A DNA stretch of 64,000 bases from Argyresthia goedartella (taxonomy: Eukaryota; Arthropoda; Insecta; Lepidoptera; Argyresthiidae): assembly GCA_949825045.1 (NCBI GenBank), contig OX463809.1, positions 8,025,501-8,089,500 on the forward strand. Reading direction: 5' to 3'. Both the position numbers and the translations under genes were made by a program. The notes under the pieces were generated by a model. It did no database searches and was not told the origin of the DNA. It saw only the letters and a list, made by a program, of their open reading frames with translations. This document shows, one piece after another, positions 54,997 to 64,000 of this stretch (position 1 is the stretch's first letter; every line of letters starts with the position of its first letter).

Positions 54997-55286
54997 AGAG
55001 TTTTACTAATTATATACAGTTACATACACTAGTTTATCTACACACATATCATAAGCTCTATTTGATGTGTTCAGGAACTGCATGTTTGACCGGCATTGTG
55101 GCATTGATCATTGCTCTGCAGTTGTTTAGCTTGTTCTGTAGTACCAACTTCACAGACAAACTAGGGGCGGCACGCAGGCGGGCGTCAGCGTTCGAAATTT
55201 GAATGTCATATTTTGACAAATTTTTGTACATAGTTAGACGCAGTAAAGAAAGAAGGTTTATGATACGTGTGTAGATAAATAAATTA
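54997..55286 (-). mobile_element. MITE-M copy, right part
   Basis: TAATTATATACAGTTACATA, CACTAGTTTATCTACACACA, CCGGCATTGTGGCATTGATC, GACAAACTAGGGGCGGCACG and the end GTTTATGATACGTGTGTAGA. Confidence 0.8.
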
Positions 55287-55289
55287 TAA

Positions 55290-55690
55290 GTAAAAAAACA
55301 TTTCTCGCAGCAAGCTTTTATATCATAATAAATTGTGTGATACAATTAATTGATGGTTTTGTTTCAATTTAAAGTTTATTTTCTTATTTTCGGAGCATTT
55401 ACATAAAAGCCTTTTGTCAATATTTTTTTTATTTTAATTGTTTTTTTTTAGTTATAGCTGTGTTTTTGTGTCTAAATATTTCTGAGCCTGTTCATTTAAT
55501 TTAAACCGTCATTTTTGACTAGTTTAGTTCTTCATTGAGGATACCTTGTAGTGATTTGACTCTTAAAACTTTAGAATGGGGCTATGAAGAGCAATTTATT
55601 GTTATCACATAATAAAATCGGTTGTTAATTAAGAAAATGCCACCACAACGTTGTCAGGGATAAGGAAAACTCCGAAGACATCACATTAAA
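55290..55690. other. Region with no gene seen
   Basis: Very AT-rich. Confidence 0.4.
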
Positions 55691-55694
55691 AATA

Positions 55695-56520
55695 AACAAA
55701 TCTAGGACCAGGGTATCTACTTGTCAAGACGAATCAAATGAGCTCAAACTCGATTGGGTTGCATCATTTTGTTACAAAGTTCCCATGGCCACCTTCTGTC
55801 TCCATCATCAGATCAGCTGATTTTCATGACATAGAGCTCCATCTCTTGAAAATATTGTGTGGGAGCAAAAGAAATCTCAAGTGAAATCAAATACGCCCAA
55901 ACTCGACACAGGTTTGCGGCGTTTTGTGTATAGGACCAACCTTCCTGGAGTATAGGACCAACCTTCCCCTAGAAGTGGTTGAGGAGTATATCTATCTTGG
56001 ACATTGTTTGTCTTTTGGTCGACAGAGCCAGGTAAAGGAGATCGCTAGACGAGTCCAGCTAGGAGGGGCTGCTTTCGCAAAACTAAAGGATGTTCTGACC
56101 TCTAACATCCCTCAATGCCTGAAGACAAAGGTATTTAACCAATGTGTACTGCCCACTCTCACAGACGGTGCCGAAACATGGACGCTCACGAAGGAGATTG
56201 TGCACAAAGTCACGGTAGCACAAAGAGCCATGGAGCGTGCCATGCTAGGCATCAGGCTGACAGACCGTATCCATAATACCGAAATCAGACGCCGAACCAA
56301 GGTGGCTGATGTGGGTAAGTGGATAGCACGGTTTAAGTGGAAGTGGGCAGGACACTTGGCAAGGCGAGAAGTCAAAAGATGGAGCAGATCAAGAAAAATC
56401 AGACGCGCCCTAACTCGATAGGGTTGTGTCGTTTTATTACAGAGTTCCGATGGCCACCATCCGGCTCCACCATTAGATCAGCTCTATGTCATTAAAATAG
56501 TGTATAGGACCAAAGGATCC
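55695..56520 (+). mobile_element. RTE-like LINE fragment flanked by repeat-W
   Basis: Repeat-W at 55695-55880 (AAATCTAGGACCAGGGTATC, CCATGGCCACCTTCTGTCTC, CATCATCAGATCAGCTGA) and at 56395-56520 (CGATGGCCACCATCCGGCTC, ATTAGATCAGCTCTATGTC) encloses a LINE coding remnant. It may be one element or an insertion of the LINE within repeat-W. Confidence 0.6.
55955..56421 (+). pseudogene. RTE-like reverse transcriptase, C-terminal fragment
   Basis: One clean frame: LPLEVVEEYIYLGHCLSFGR, KEIARRVQLGGAAFAKLKDV, LTSNIPQCLKTKVFNQCVLP, GAETWTLTKEIVHKVTVAQR, AMERAMLGIRLTDRIHNTEI and KWAGHLARREVKRWSR. This is the post-catalytic region of the RTE-type LINEs that are frequent in Lepidoptera. It has no catalytic motif and so is inactive, but it carries few disabling changes. 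A short direct repeat (TATAGGACCAACCTTCC) at 55931-55969 precedes it. Confidence 0.8.
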
Positions 56521-56930
56521 GCCGATCATGGCAGGCTACTATCAGAATTTGGGTCGCTTTTCTGCGCAAACGAAAACTGTCGGGCAGAATTCTTTGTTGA
56601 AGAATACTGTACGTAACAATGAACTTTGTATTCTTACAAATTATTATTACAAGTACACTATAACGTCAATGTATTTTGATGATTAGTAAAGTATAACAAA
56701 TTATGTATTTGAATTGACCGAAATACTTAGCGGTTATAATGGTGAATGTGCGGGTACCTTTGTGCGCGACCCCATATGCAAAGAACAAATTAACTTAAAG
56801 CTCGTGAAATTAACACAGAAGGATTTTTTTGTGTTTTCCTAGAAGACTACAAAATTACTTTCTGCTAGCCCGGAGCTGCATGCTCTGATTAAGCTGGCCA
56901 AGTGCATGTCTGACTCGCTTGCTGGGGGTA
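56521..56930. other. Region with no gene seen
   Basis: No recognised features. Confidence 0.35.
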
Positions 56931-56937
56931 CCGTAGG

Positions 56938-57404
56938 AAAAGGAAAGGACATAACAAAATGAACTATGGATTGTTACAGAGAATGAAGGGTTTGTCACCT
57001 AAGAGATATAATCTCAGAAATTATATAATTTACGGTGTTCGTAGAATCTGATTATTTACGCTGTTAATTGACACCAGTGTCATTTCTGATTGTAAGTTTC
57101 GTATTTTTTCTGACGATGGAGCTGGATGTATTCAAGGTTCGAACATTTTTGTGTGGAAAGGAAAGGACATTACAAAATTAACTATGGATTGATAGAGAAA
57201 ACGAAGGGTCTGCCGCCTAAGAGATATAATCTCAGAAATTATATAATTTACGGTGTTAATTGCAGTGTCATTTCTGATTGCAAGTTTTGTATTTTTTCTA
57301 ACGATGTATTTTCTGATGTGGAGCCACACAAAAATGTTCAAGCCTCGAGAGACATATATGTGGGTTATGGTCCAGTCCTACCTTCCGAATCGGAGGATGA
57401 ATAA
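56938..57404 (+). other. Direct duplication with an unidentified 92-codon open frame
   Basis: Two imperfect direct copies: 56938-57118 and 57154-57306. Both contain GGAAAGGACAT, AAGAGATATAATCTCAGAAA, TTATATAATTTACGGTGTT and GTGTCATTTCTGATTG. The second copy lies in an open frame of 92 codons (57126-57401): FEHFCVERKGHYKINYG, LPPKRYNLRNYIIYG, CSVISDCKFCIFSNDVF and the acidic end VLPSESEDE. I do not recognise it. It may be a remnant of a transposon protein or a chance frame. Confidence 0.35.
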
Positions 57405-57700
57405 CTGACGAAAAATGGGCGCTTATGCTTCTGCCACCCAGTCTGGTAAAACACGTAAATAAACGCGTATAAAAGTGATCCAATAAGGGCTTGCTTGGCT
57501 ACGGAACTCTAAATATGTGTCGCATAAGGCCGCATGCTTTTTAATGAGCTGTTGTGTACTTGTCAGTGATTCATGTTTTGGTGTAAAATCGCATGACGCA
57601 TTGTTTGGATTACTGTTTGTGTGCAAAGAGTTTGCGGGGGAATTGCGGTTAAAATTAAACAAATTTAAATTAGTAATTTAGCTAATTCAAATTTGTTATT

Positions 57701-58129
57701 AGGGTTTCGTACCCAAATGGTAAAACGGGCCCCTATTACTAAGCCTCCGCTGTCCGTCCACCCGTCCGTCTGTCAGCAGGCTGTATCTCATGAACCGTGA
57801 CAGTTAGATAGTTGAAATTTTCACAGATGATGTATTTCTGTTGCCGCTATAAATAAAATACTAAAAAACAGAATAAAATTAATATTAAAGGGGGCTCCCA
57901 TACAACAAACGTTTTTTTTTCTCGTATTTGCTCGATATTGATAACGGCAACAGGTAGACGCTTGAAATATTCACAAAATATTAAGTTATATATTCACTTT
58001 AAAAATAAATTGTTTAAAATAAAACAAATATTTAAGGGGGGGGGTCCCATACTTTTTTTTTGCCGTTTTAATAGATAATGGTACGGAACCCTTCGTGCGC
58101 GACTCCAACTCACATTTGGCCTGTTTTTT
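57701..58129 (+). mobile_element. Repeat-P copy, full length
   Basis: AGGGTTTCGTACCCAAATGG, AAAACGGGCCCCTATTACTA, CAGGCTGTATCTCATGAACC, TTTTCACAGATGATGTATTT, GGTACGGAACCCTTCGTGCG. Confidence 0.8.
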
Positions 58130-58545
58130 GTTTGTATTTTGACTGCATCCACTCGCATTGAGCCAAGCGTGGTGGAGTATGGCTCAATCTTTATCCGGAT
58201 TTTATTCTTATTACCCGACTACAGCAACGCCAAAAGGGGGGTATGTATGTACGTGTGTATGTATGTTCAGTTGTGTCACTATCATATCTATACTACTTGA
58301 AAAATAAGCTATCGTTAGAAGCGTCTCGGGTGTCCACTAGTTATAAGGTGTGTGACGTCACACTTAATTCAATACGGTGCATCTAAAGATTGTTAAAAAT
58401 AAAGTTTTGAACAGAGTCGTGCTCGATATCAAATAAAAGTCTAAAACTTTATATTACATATATAATATGAATACGAAAAAGTGAAAAAGTGCTTAATAAA
58501 CTCATTTTATTTAGTACCAGGAGATAGTCTTGCTTACGTATGAAT

Positions 58546-58575
58546 TACTAGCTTTTGCTCGCGGATTAGCTTGCA
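58546..58575 (-). mobile_element. Possible Helitron 3' end remnant, reverse orientation
   Basis: ACTAGCTTTTGCTCGCGG reads on the minus strand as CCGCGAGCAAAAGCTAGT, similar to lepidopteran Helitron ends. No stem is preserved. Confidence 0.3.
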
Positions 58576-58680
58576 TTTAGCTTTATCGTTAGAACTGTAT
58601 TGACCGCCTGGTGGTAAACGTGGTCATTCAGCGCGATGTTTTAGTCGGGTGCTACATTTTAAACTTGCTGTCTGATTTTT

Positions 58681-59116
58681 AGGGTTCCGTACCCAAATGG
58701 TAAAACGGGCCCCTATTACTAAGCCTCCGCTGTCCGTCCGTCCGTCTGTCTGTCACCAGGCTGTATCTCATGAACCGTGATAGTTAGACAGTTGAAATTT
58801 TCAAAGATGATGTATTTCTGTTGCCGCTGTAATAATAAATCCTAAAAACTTGAATAAAACAAATATTTAAGGGGGCTCCCAAACCACAAAAGTGACTTTT
58901 TTTTGCTGGATTTTGCGCGATATTGATAACGGCATCAGGTAGACGCTTGAAATATTCACTGATTAATTAGTTATATTATTGACTTTAAAAATAAATTATT
59001 AAATTAAAATAAAATAAATATTTAAGGGGGGCTCCCATACAACAAAAGTGATTTTTTTGCCGTTTTTATAGATAATGGTACGGAATCCCGAGTCCGACTC
59101 GCACTTGGCCTTTTTT
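58681..59116 (+). mobile_element. Repeat-P copy, full length
   Basis: AGGGTTCCGTACCCAAATGG, AAAACGGGCCCCTATTACTA, CCAGGCTGTATCTCATGAAC, GATATTGATAACGGCATCAG, GGTACGGAATCCCGAGTCCG and ACTCGCACTTGGCC. It is most like the copy at 57701, which also has GATATTGATAACGGCAACAG, so these two share a subfamily. Confidence 0.8.
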
Positions 59117-59435
59117 ATTATATTTTACGTCAACATTAGTAGAAATTACTTGGTATATTATAATGACGTTCTAAAGAACTCTTGCTAATTCCATAGTTAC
59201 GGCGATGGGGATGATCCCCAGTCAGGCAAATTGGAGTACTGAGTTACTAAACGTGGGCACAACTGTGCCTCTGCCACCCAGAATGGGAAAATTAATTATG
59301 CTTTGTCTGTTTTCTTTGACTGCCACATACGCAACTCATAGATTGATTACTCGTAACTACCTAATAAAGTAATTTTAGTACATTTTGATTAACAGAATAA
59401 AAGTGAAACGAAGCTGACATAAATAAACTATGGTT

Positions 59436-59901
59436 TAGTGATGCAATGAATACGAATATTCGTATTCGCCGAATAATAGACATTTACCGAATATTCGTAT
59501 TAGGCGAATACGCGCGTCGGTCGTCGGCACGTAAAAATACGACGTGTGCATAGGCATTTGGCGAGAAGATGTCCATTTTCCAAGTCTGAAAAAACTTTCC
59601 AAAAATATTTTTCACTGAAGCCATGGTCAGTCGCCTCGGAAAGACTTTTTTCAGCAGTTGGAAACATTCAGACTGAAAAAAGAAATCGCCTAAAACCAGA
59701 AAATCAACAAATTTTATGTTTTTTAAATAAAAATTTGCCTATTGTAAATTTTAATTATTAGGAGAATATAAATTCATCAAAGAAATTAGTCCTTTATTAC
59801 CGTGGCGAGATATTCGTATTCGTATTCGTATTCACCGAATAGTGGGTTTGATATTCGTATTCGCATTCGTATTCGTAAAAGTAGTATTCGTTGCATCACT
59901 A
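59436..59901 (+). mobile_element. Short hAT element with 8-bp target-site duplication
   Basis: 466 bp. Terminal inverted repeats TAGTGATGCAATGAATAC (left) and complement TAGTGATGCAACGAATAC (right), 17 of 18 matching. CTATGGTT stands on both sides (59428-59435 and 59902-59909), the 8-bp duplication expected of hAT transposons. Subterminal regions are full of CGAATATTCGTATT-like units. Inside is a piece of transposase. Confidence 0.88.
59546..59761 (+). pseudogene. hAT transposase C-terminal dimerisation fragment
   Basis: Reads FSLKPWSVASERLFSAVGNI and QTEKRNRLKPENQQILCFLN then KNLPIV, the hAT family C-terminal domain (S-x-S/A-E-R-x-F-S...T-x-x-R-x-R-L...L-x-x-N/K). The catalytic RNase H-like core and the zinc finger are deleted. 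The element can only move if a full-length relative supplies transposase. Confidence 0.85.
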
Positions 59902-60221
59902 CTATGGTTGATTGATAGCATCGCAAAATTTACGATGCAATTTATATGACTCCTCTTTCTTCATATCAACTGGAATACAAAACTGTAAATACCTTATGGA
60001 ACTGTAACATGGATGGTCACCAAAGCAAATTAAATGTATGTCACCGTAAGATAGTCAAAACCGTTAGTTGATAAACTAAGGTTTTTTTTTTAGTAAGTTG
60101 GTCAACTGTCGACAGATAGTAAACTGTAGCGTACTGCTCACTATATGACGCGTTAGTTGATCAAGTAATGGTTAAAACAGTAAAATGGTGAACTGGTTTA
60201 AACTTGAATTATAAACGAAAT

Positions 60222-60290
60222 ACCAGGGAAAACACTGCGGTAGCTTAGGTGACATGTTAGGCTGACATGTAAGAACAAGTCAAAAGTCAA
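60222..60290 (-). repeat. Repeat-T fragment
   Basis: ATACCAGGGAAAACACTGCG, GTAGCTTAGGTGACATGTTA and TGACATGTAAGAACAA: partial, reverse orientation. Confidence 0.45.
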
Positions 60291-60313
60291 GTCCACATAT
60301 AATGACGTCATAA

Positions 60314-60663
60314 TAGTAGTTTATGTGACTGCTACATAATGTCTTTTTATGTACAGTTACATACACTAGTTTATCTACACACATATCATAAGCTCTCTTT
60401 GATGTGTTCAGGAACCGCATGTTTGACCGGCATTGTGGCTCTGCAATTGTTTAGCTTGTTCTGTAGTATCAACTTCACGCAGGCGGGCGTCGGCGTTCGA
60501 AATTTGAATGTCATAATATGTAGAAAAATTACACATTATGGTCATAATGTGTAATTTTTCAGATAAGAAATGAGTTTTTACCAAGTTGTTTAACATTATG
60601 CTGATCGTAACGTGCAGTTTTTGTACGCAGTCCAGAGGGTTTATGATACGTGTGTAGATAAAC
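60314..60663 (-). mobile_element. MITE-M copy
   Basis: TAGTAGTTTATGTGACTGCT at the left, GTTTATGATACGTGTGTAGA at the right; internal foldback missing. Confidence 0.8.
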
Positions 60664-60968
60664 GAATATTTGGCCAGAGTTCGTATCACAACAATGACCG
60701 TAACATCATTGAAAATTAACAGGATATCAATAAAACACAAGTTCCTTTCAGTCATAAGTTCAGTTTTTTTTATCCAAAATATTGGATCTATTTATAATTA
60801 AAAAAAAATGGGACCAGACTAGAAATAACTGATATATTGGAGAAGGTTAAAAATGTGGGATTATAGATACTAAAGTGGCGATGAGTGGAAAAGCACAGAA
60901 AACAAGGTTTTTTGCAGTGCTATTTTAAGGTAAGCTATTATGGGTCTGCGCTTTGATTCGTTAATAAT

Positions 60969-61292
60969 AGTAGTTTATGTGACTGATACATAATGCCGAA
61001 TTATGTACAGTTCCATACACTAGTTTATCTACACACATATCATAAGCTCTCTAGTTCAAGAAGCGCATGTTCGAGTAGAAACTTCACAGACAAACTAGGG
61101 GCGGCACGCAGGAGGGCGTCGGCGTTCGAAATTTGAATGTCATAATATGTCGAAATATTGATACATCTTGGTCATAATGTATCAATATTCAGATAAGAAA
61201 TGAGTTTTTATTAAGTAGTATCATTATGCTGGTCCGTAACTTGCGGCTTTTGGACGCAGTAAAGAGGGTTTATGATACGTGTGTAAACAAAC
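60969..61292 (-). mobile_element. MITE-M copy
   Basis: TAGTAGTTTATGTGACTGAT at the left, TTTATGATACGTGTGTAAAC at the right. Shorter than the copy at 60314, with a gap in the CCGGCATTGTGGC region. Confidence 0.8.
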
Positions 61293-62033
61293 ACATTTAA
61301 TTCAATGCAATAGGTACATAATAATATATTTACAGACATTGTAGGTTGGCACGCTATTTAGTGATACGATTACGTTTTGCTATTTTTTGTTTTTTTAGGA
61401 AAAACAGTATATTATATTATTGACTGAAATAATTAGATACAGAATTTCTCAACATATAATTCCGCTCGTCAGTTTTTGGTTGCACAGGAAAGCAACCCAA
61501 TTTATATAATCGATATTGAACTTTATTTGTAAGATTATTCACTTGCCATAATTTATACTCAATTAACCTCTCAACAACCGAGGGTAGTTGGGACGGGTCG
61601 CGATTTTGCACCTTATGCCATGGTTATAAAATTTAAAACCTATAACGGAAAGTGGCGTTATCTAACGCCGGTGGTAATCAAAAGGTTAAAGCAGCTAAGT
61701 TGATAGAACACGTGCGGACCCAGGAGGAGGGTTAGGCAGGTTACTTAGTGTACATTTTCACTATATATTGTACAGGGTGGTATAGAGGTAACGATCCAGA
61801 CAGTATCGATATTTACTACTTAGCAAATTATTGGAATTTATTTACTCAAAAACAATTAAATCTGACACCAACAAACTTTTTTTAAATTATACTTAGAATG
61901 AGTACTTAATGATTATTTCTATACCGACGACATATAACTAAGCACAAAACTTGAACCCTTGATGATATTTTCCAATAAGATGGCCATTAAACATATCTTT
62001 ATTTTATTATTAATGGGGTCTCCTTTGTTTTAT
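61293..62033. other. Region with no gene seen
   Basis: AT-rich, no recognised element. Confidence 0.35.
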
Positions 62034-62235
62034 TTGACGACCTCTGTGGCGCAGCGGTTGTGACTCTGCCTACCATGCGAGAGGTCCCGGGTTCAGTCCC
62101 CGGCTCGGGGTGAAGAAAAATTGGATGTTTATATGTGTGTGACGTCGCTGTTTCTGATTCCTACGACACAGGGCATCCCAGAATGGGGCCAGAAGCAATG
62201 TTTGTGCCCGTATGTAAATGTTTATGTTTATGTTG
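62034..62235 (+). mobile_element. SINE-B copy, full length
   Basis: TTTGACGACCTCTGTGGCGC, AGCGGTTGTGACTCTGCCTA, GAGGTCCCGGGTTCAGTCCC, TTGGATGTTTATATGTGTGT, GACGTCGCTGTTTCTGATTC and the tail GTATGTAAATGTTTATGTTT. Confidence 0.88.
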
Positions 62236-62384
62236 ATTGAAATGTGTGTAATATGATATTTATTGTTATAGCGGCAATATAAATATATTCACACTCTGTG
62301 AAAATTTCATCTCTCTACCTATTACTGCTTATCAGATAGAGCTCTTTAATAGAGTTATTAAGAGTATCATAATACATTAAGGCC

Positions 62385-62480
62385 CACTAGCTATAAGGCG
62401 GATTAGCACTATTCATACAAATTTGTATGGAGTTGTCAAAGTTAATCGGAGAATAGTGCTAATCTGCTTTATAGCTAGTG
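62385..62480. repeat. Foldback element, 30-bp arms
   Basis: Left arm 62385-62414 (CACTAGCTATAAGGCGGATT...) and right arm 62451-62480 pair at 28 of 30 positions around a 36-base loop. Confidence 0.8.
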
Positions 62481-62524
62481 GCACAGGATTTACGAAATTA
62501 AAGCTCAATTCAAATGTGATATGT

Positions 62525-62735
62525 GTCGACCTCTGTGGTGCAGCGGTTGTGGTTCTGCCTACCATGCAAGAGGTCCCGGGTTCGATCCCCGGCTGGGGGT
62601 AAAAAAACCCCATGTCTTGGATGTTTATATGTGTGTAATTTCGCTATATCTGGTTCCCAAGACACAGGGTATCCTAGTGTGGGGCCAGAAGCTATGTATG
62701 TGCCTGTATGTAGATGTTTATGTTTGTTTGTTTAT
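62525..62735 (+). mobile_element. SINE-B copy, full length (reference copy)
   Basis: GTCGACCTCTGTGGTGCAGC, GGTTGTGGTTCTGCCTACCA, GAGGTCCCGGGTTCGATCCC (B box), CGGCTGGGGGTAAAAAAACC, GTCTTGGATGTTTATATGTG, GGTATCCTAGTGTGGGGCCA and tail GTATGTAGATGTTTATGTTT. Confidence 0.9.
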
Positions 62736-64000
62736 GTGTCTGCGTAACAAAAATTGTAACGAGAATTTTGCAGTATAAGTCTAACTGTAAAATCATACCT
62801 GACTTGAAACACCTCCCCGCCTTTGAAAGCTGGATCCGTCCACATTTGACTATTTGATATTTGTGACACACCGCTGGAGGGACTGCAAAGCCGGAGCCAA
62901 TTCGAATATCTCATCCGATATTCGAATTGGCTTTTTAAACGTTTGGTTTTTTCAAAGTGGTATAAATGACAAAGGCAAGATTTTTGTGTCGGGGTAAGTC
63001 CGTTTTTTTTTCGGAATACGGATAATCCGAATTGAAATAACCCCTATGGAAGTATGGAAGACTAATAACAGCGTAGGACATCTCTATTGGTAAATCTAAG
63101 TTATTATTATTATTTCTTAATTAATGGCGGTCGAACAACAAGGTGGCTTTAGCCAATGTCACGTGTTTTTCTAGATTTCCCTGTATTTGGACAGGTTCTC
63201 TTTCGAGAGCCTGGAAATTTTAGTGTTTTTTTGTTGTTCCTTAGCACTACCCGGGAGGACGTGAAGGGCTGTGGGTTGTAAGTATCTCCTTCGAACATGA
63301 GCAACTGCCTCCCAAAAATCTAAGTTTACCACCTCATAAAATGGTCTACAGCGCAGGTAACATCATCGGCATTCTTTGTTGTGAAATACTGTAGGTACCT
63401 GTTAAAAGTATTGTAATGTATTCTAGTTTTATTTATATTTCATCAAAATAAAAGTGAATACCACAAGCCATTAAAGTTCAACGAATAATTACATAGATAA
63501 CGATGTTATTGAACATGAGAAAAGCCTACAAATAACGGTATACTTCTTATCAGTACTTCAAAGATAACTCTATGCTGTCCACCGCTGTCCACCGCTGTCC
63601 ACCGCTGTCCACTTGAAGTTAGCGCTTTATAATGAATTTGTATTATGCTACTAATGTAGGTACAAAGGTATGTTGGTATATATAGTATATAGTATGGACC
63701 TATAGTATAAATATATACCTACATAGCATTCTGCAACTGTCTAACTATGCATGTGATATATCGGCTAAGGAATGTAATAATTCCTGTGGTTTCGCGTTCC
63801 GCGCAGTAATTAACATTAGGTTCTCCTAATTAAATTAGTTAGTATTTTCTTGTAACAGAACTAGATATAATCACAAAATATAAAGAAAAATCAATGACAA
63901 TACGGTATTTAAATGCTAATCAAAATAGATACTTTTTGGGAATTGTCAAAACGGTTATTTTGTTCACGAGTTCTATGAAATACTAGCATGTGACGTCATA
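62736..64000. other. Region with no gene seen; two simple repeats
   Basis: A perfect 16-bp hairpin at 62895-62932 (AGCCAATTCGAATATC, loop TCATCC) and four tandem copies of GCTGTCCACC at 63574-63612. No exon or known mobile element otherwise. Confidence 0.4.

Noticed and set aside
57126..57404. Calling the 92-codon frame a gene
   Set aside because: I could not recognise the protein, and the neighbouring duplicate is broken; listed as unidentified instead.

Overview
The window looks like lepidopteran (moth or butterfly) nuclear DNA. It is AT-rich and intron-rich, and full of insect-type mobile DNA: two tRNA-derived SINE families, several LINE clades, MITEs, a hAT remnant, a mariner remnant and a Helitron-type terminus. 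No species can be named from the sequence alone. There is no sign of prokaryotic organisation: no operons, no ribosome binding sites, no CRISPR array.

One host gene is clear. On the minus strand, between 13162 and 997, lie spliced coding exons for the start of a voltage-gated calcium channel alpha-1 subunit of the Cav2 type (insect cacophony). In transcription order they are: N-terminus (13162-13028), domain I S1 (6296-6164), S2-S3 (3912-3773), two alternative S3-S4 exons (3492-3392 and 2470-2370), and S4-S5 linker plus S5 (1152-997). All junctions have GT/AG borders and matching phases. The S3-S4 pair is the main biological result: both exons are 101 bp, in the same phase, and encode the same voltage-sensor segment with different residues, which is the arrangement of mutually exclusive exons. 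The remainder of domain I and domains II-IV lie left of position 997, outside the window.

From 13163 to 64000 I found no other convincing host exon. This is probably the 5' intron or upstream region of the channel gene. Two GC-rich islands (about 16740-16870 and 51070-51410) could hold a promoter or 5' untranslated exon. The rest is a layered field of transposable elements: a GC-rich Jockey-like LINE (about 26290-28880, minus) with one in-frame stop codon; LINE fragments at 6004, 7985, 32150, 35813, 43318, 45423, 47568, 53657 and 55950; SINE copies throughout; a MITE family whose TIR-like end contains TAGTAGTTTATGTGACTG; and a 400-bp family with AGGGTTCCGTACC / GGTACGGAACCCT inverted ends. 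Nested cases can be ordered in time: a LINE inside a MITE (53592-55286), and a mariner inside a SINE whose 5' end was then tandemly amplified four times with a 178-bp period (36353-37805). A hAT remnant (59436-59901) still has an exact 8-bp target-site duplication.

A 68-bp perfect palindrome followed by 22 consecutive G (52543-52632) may be a sequencing or assembly artefact.
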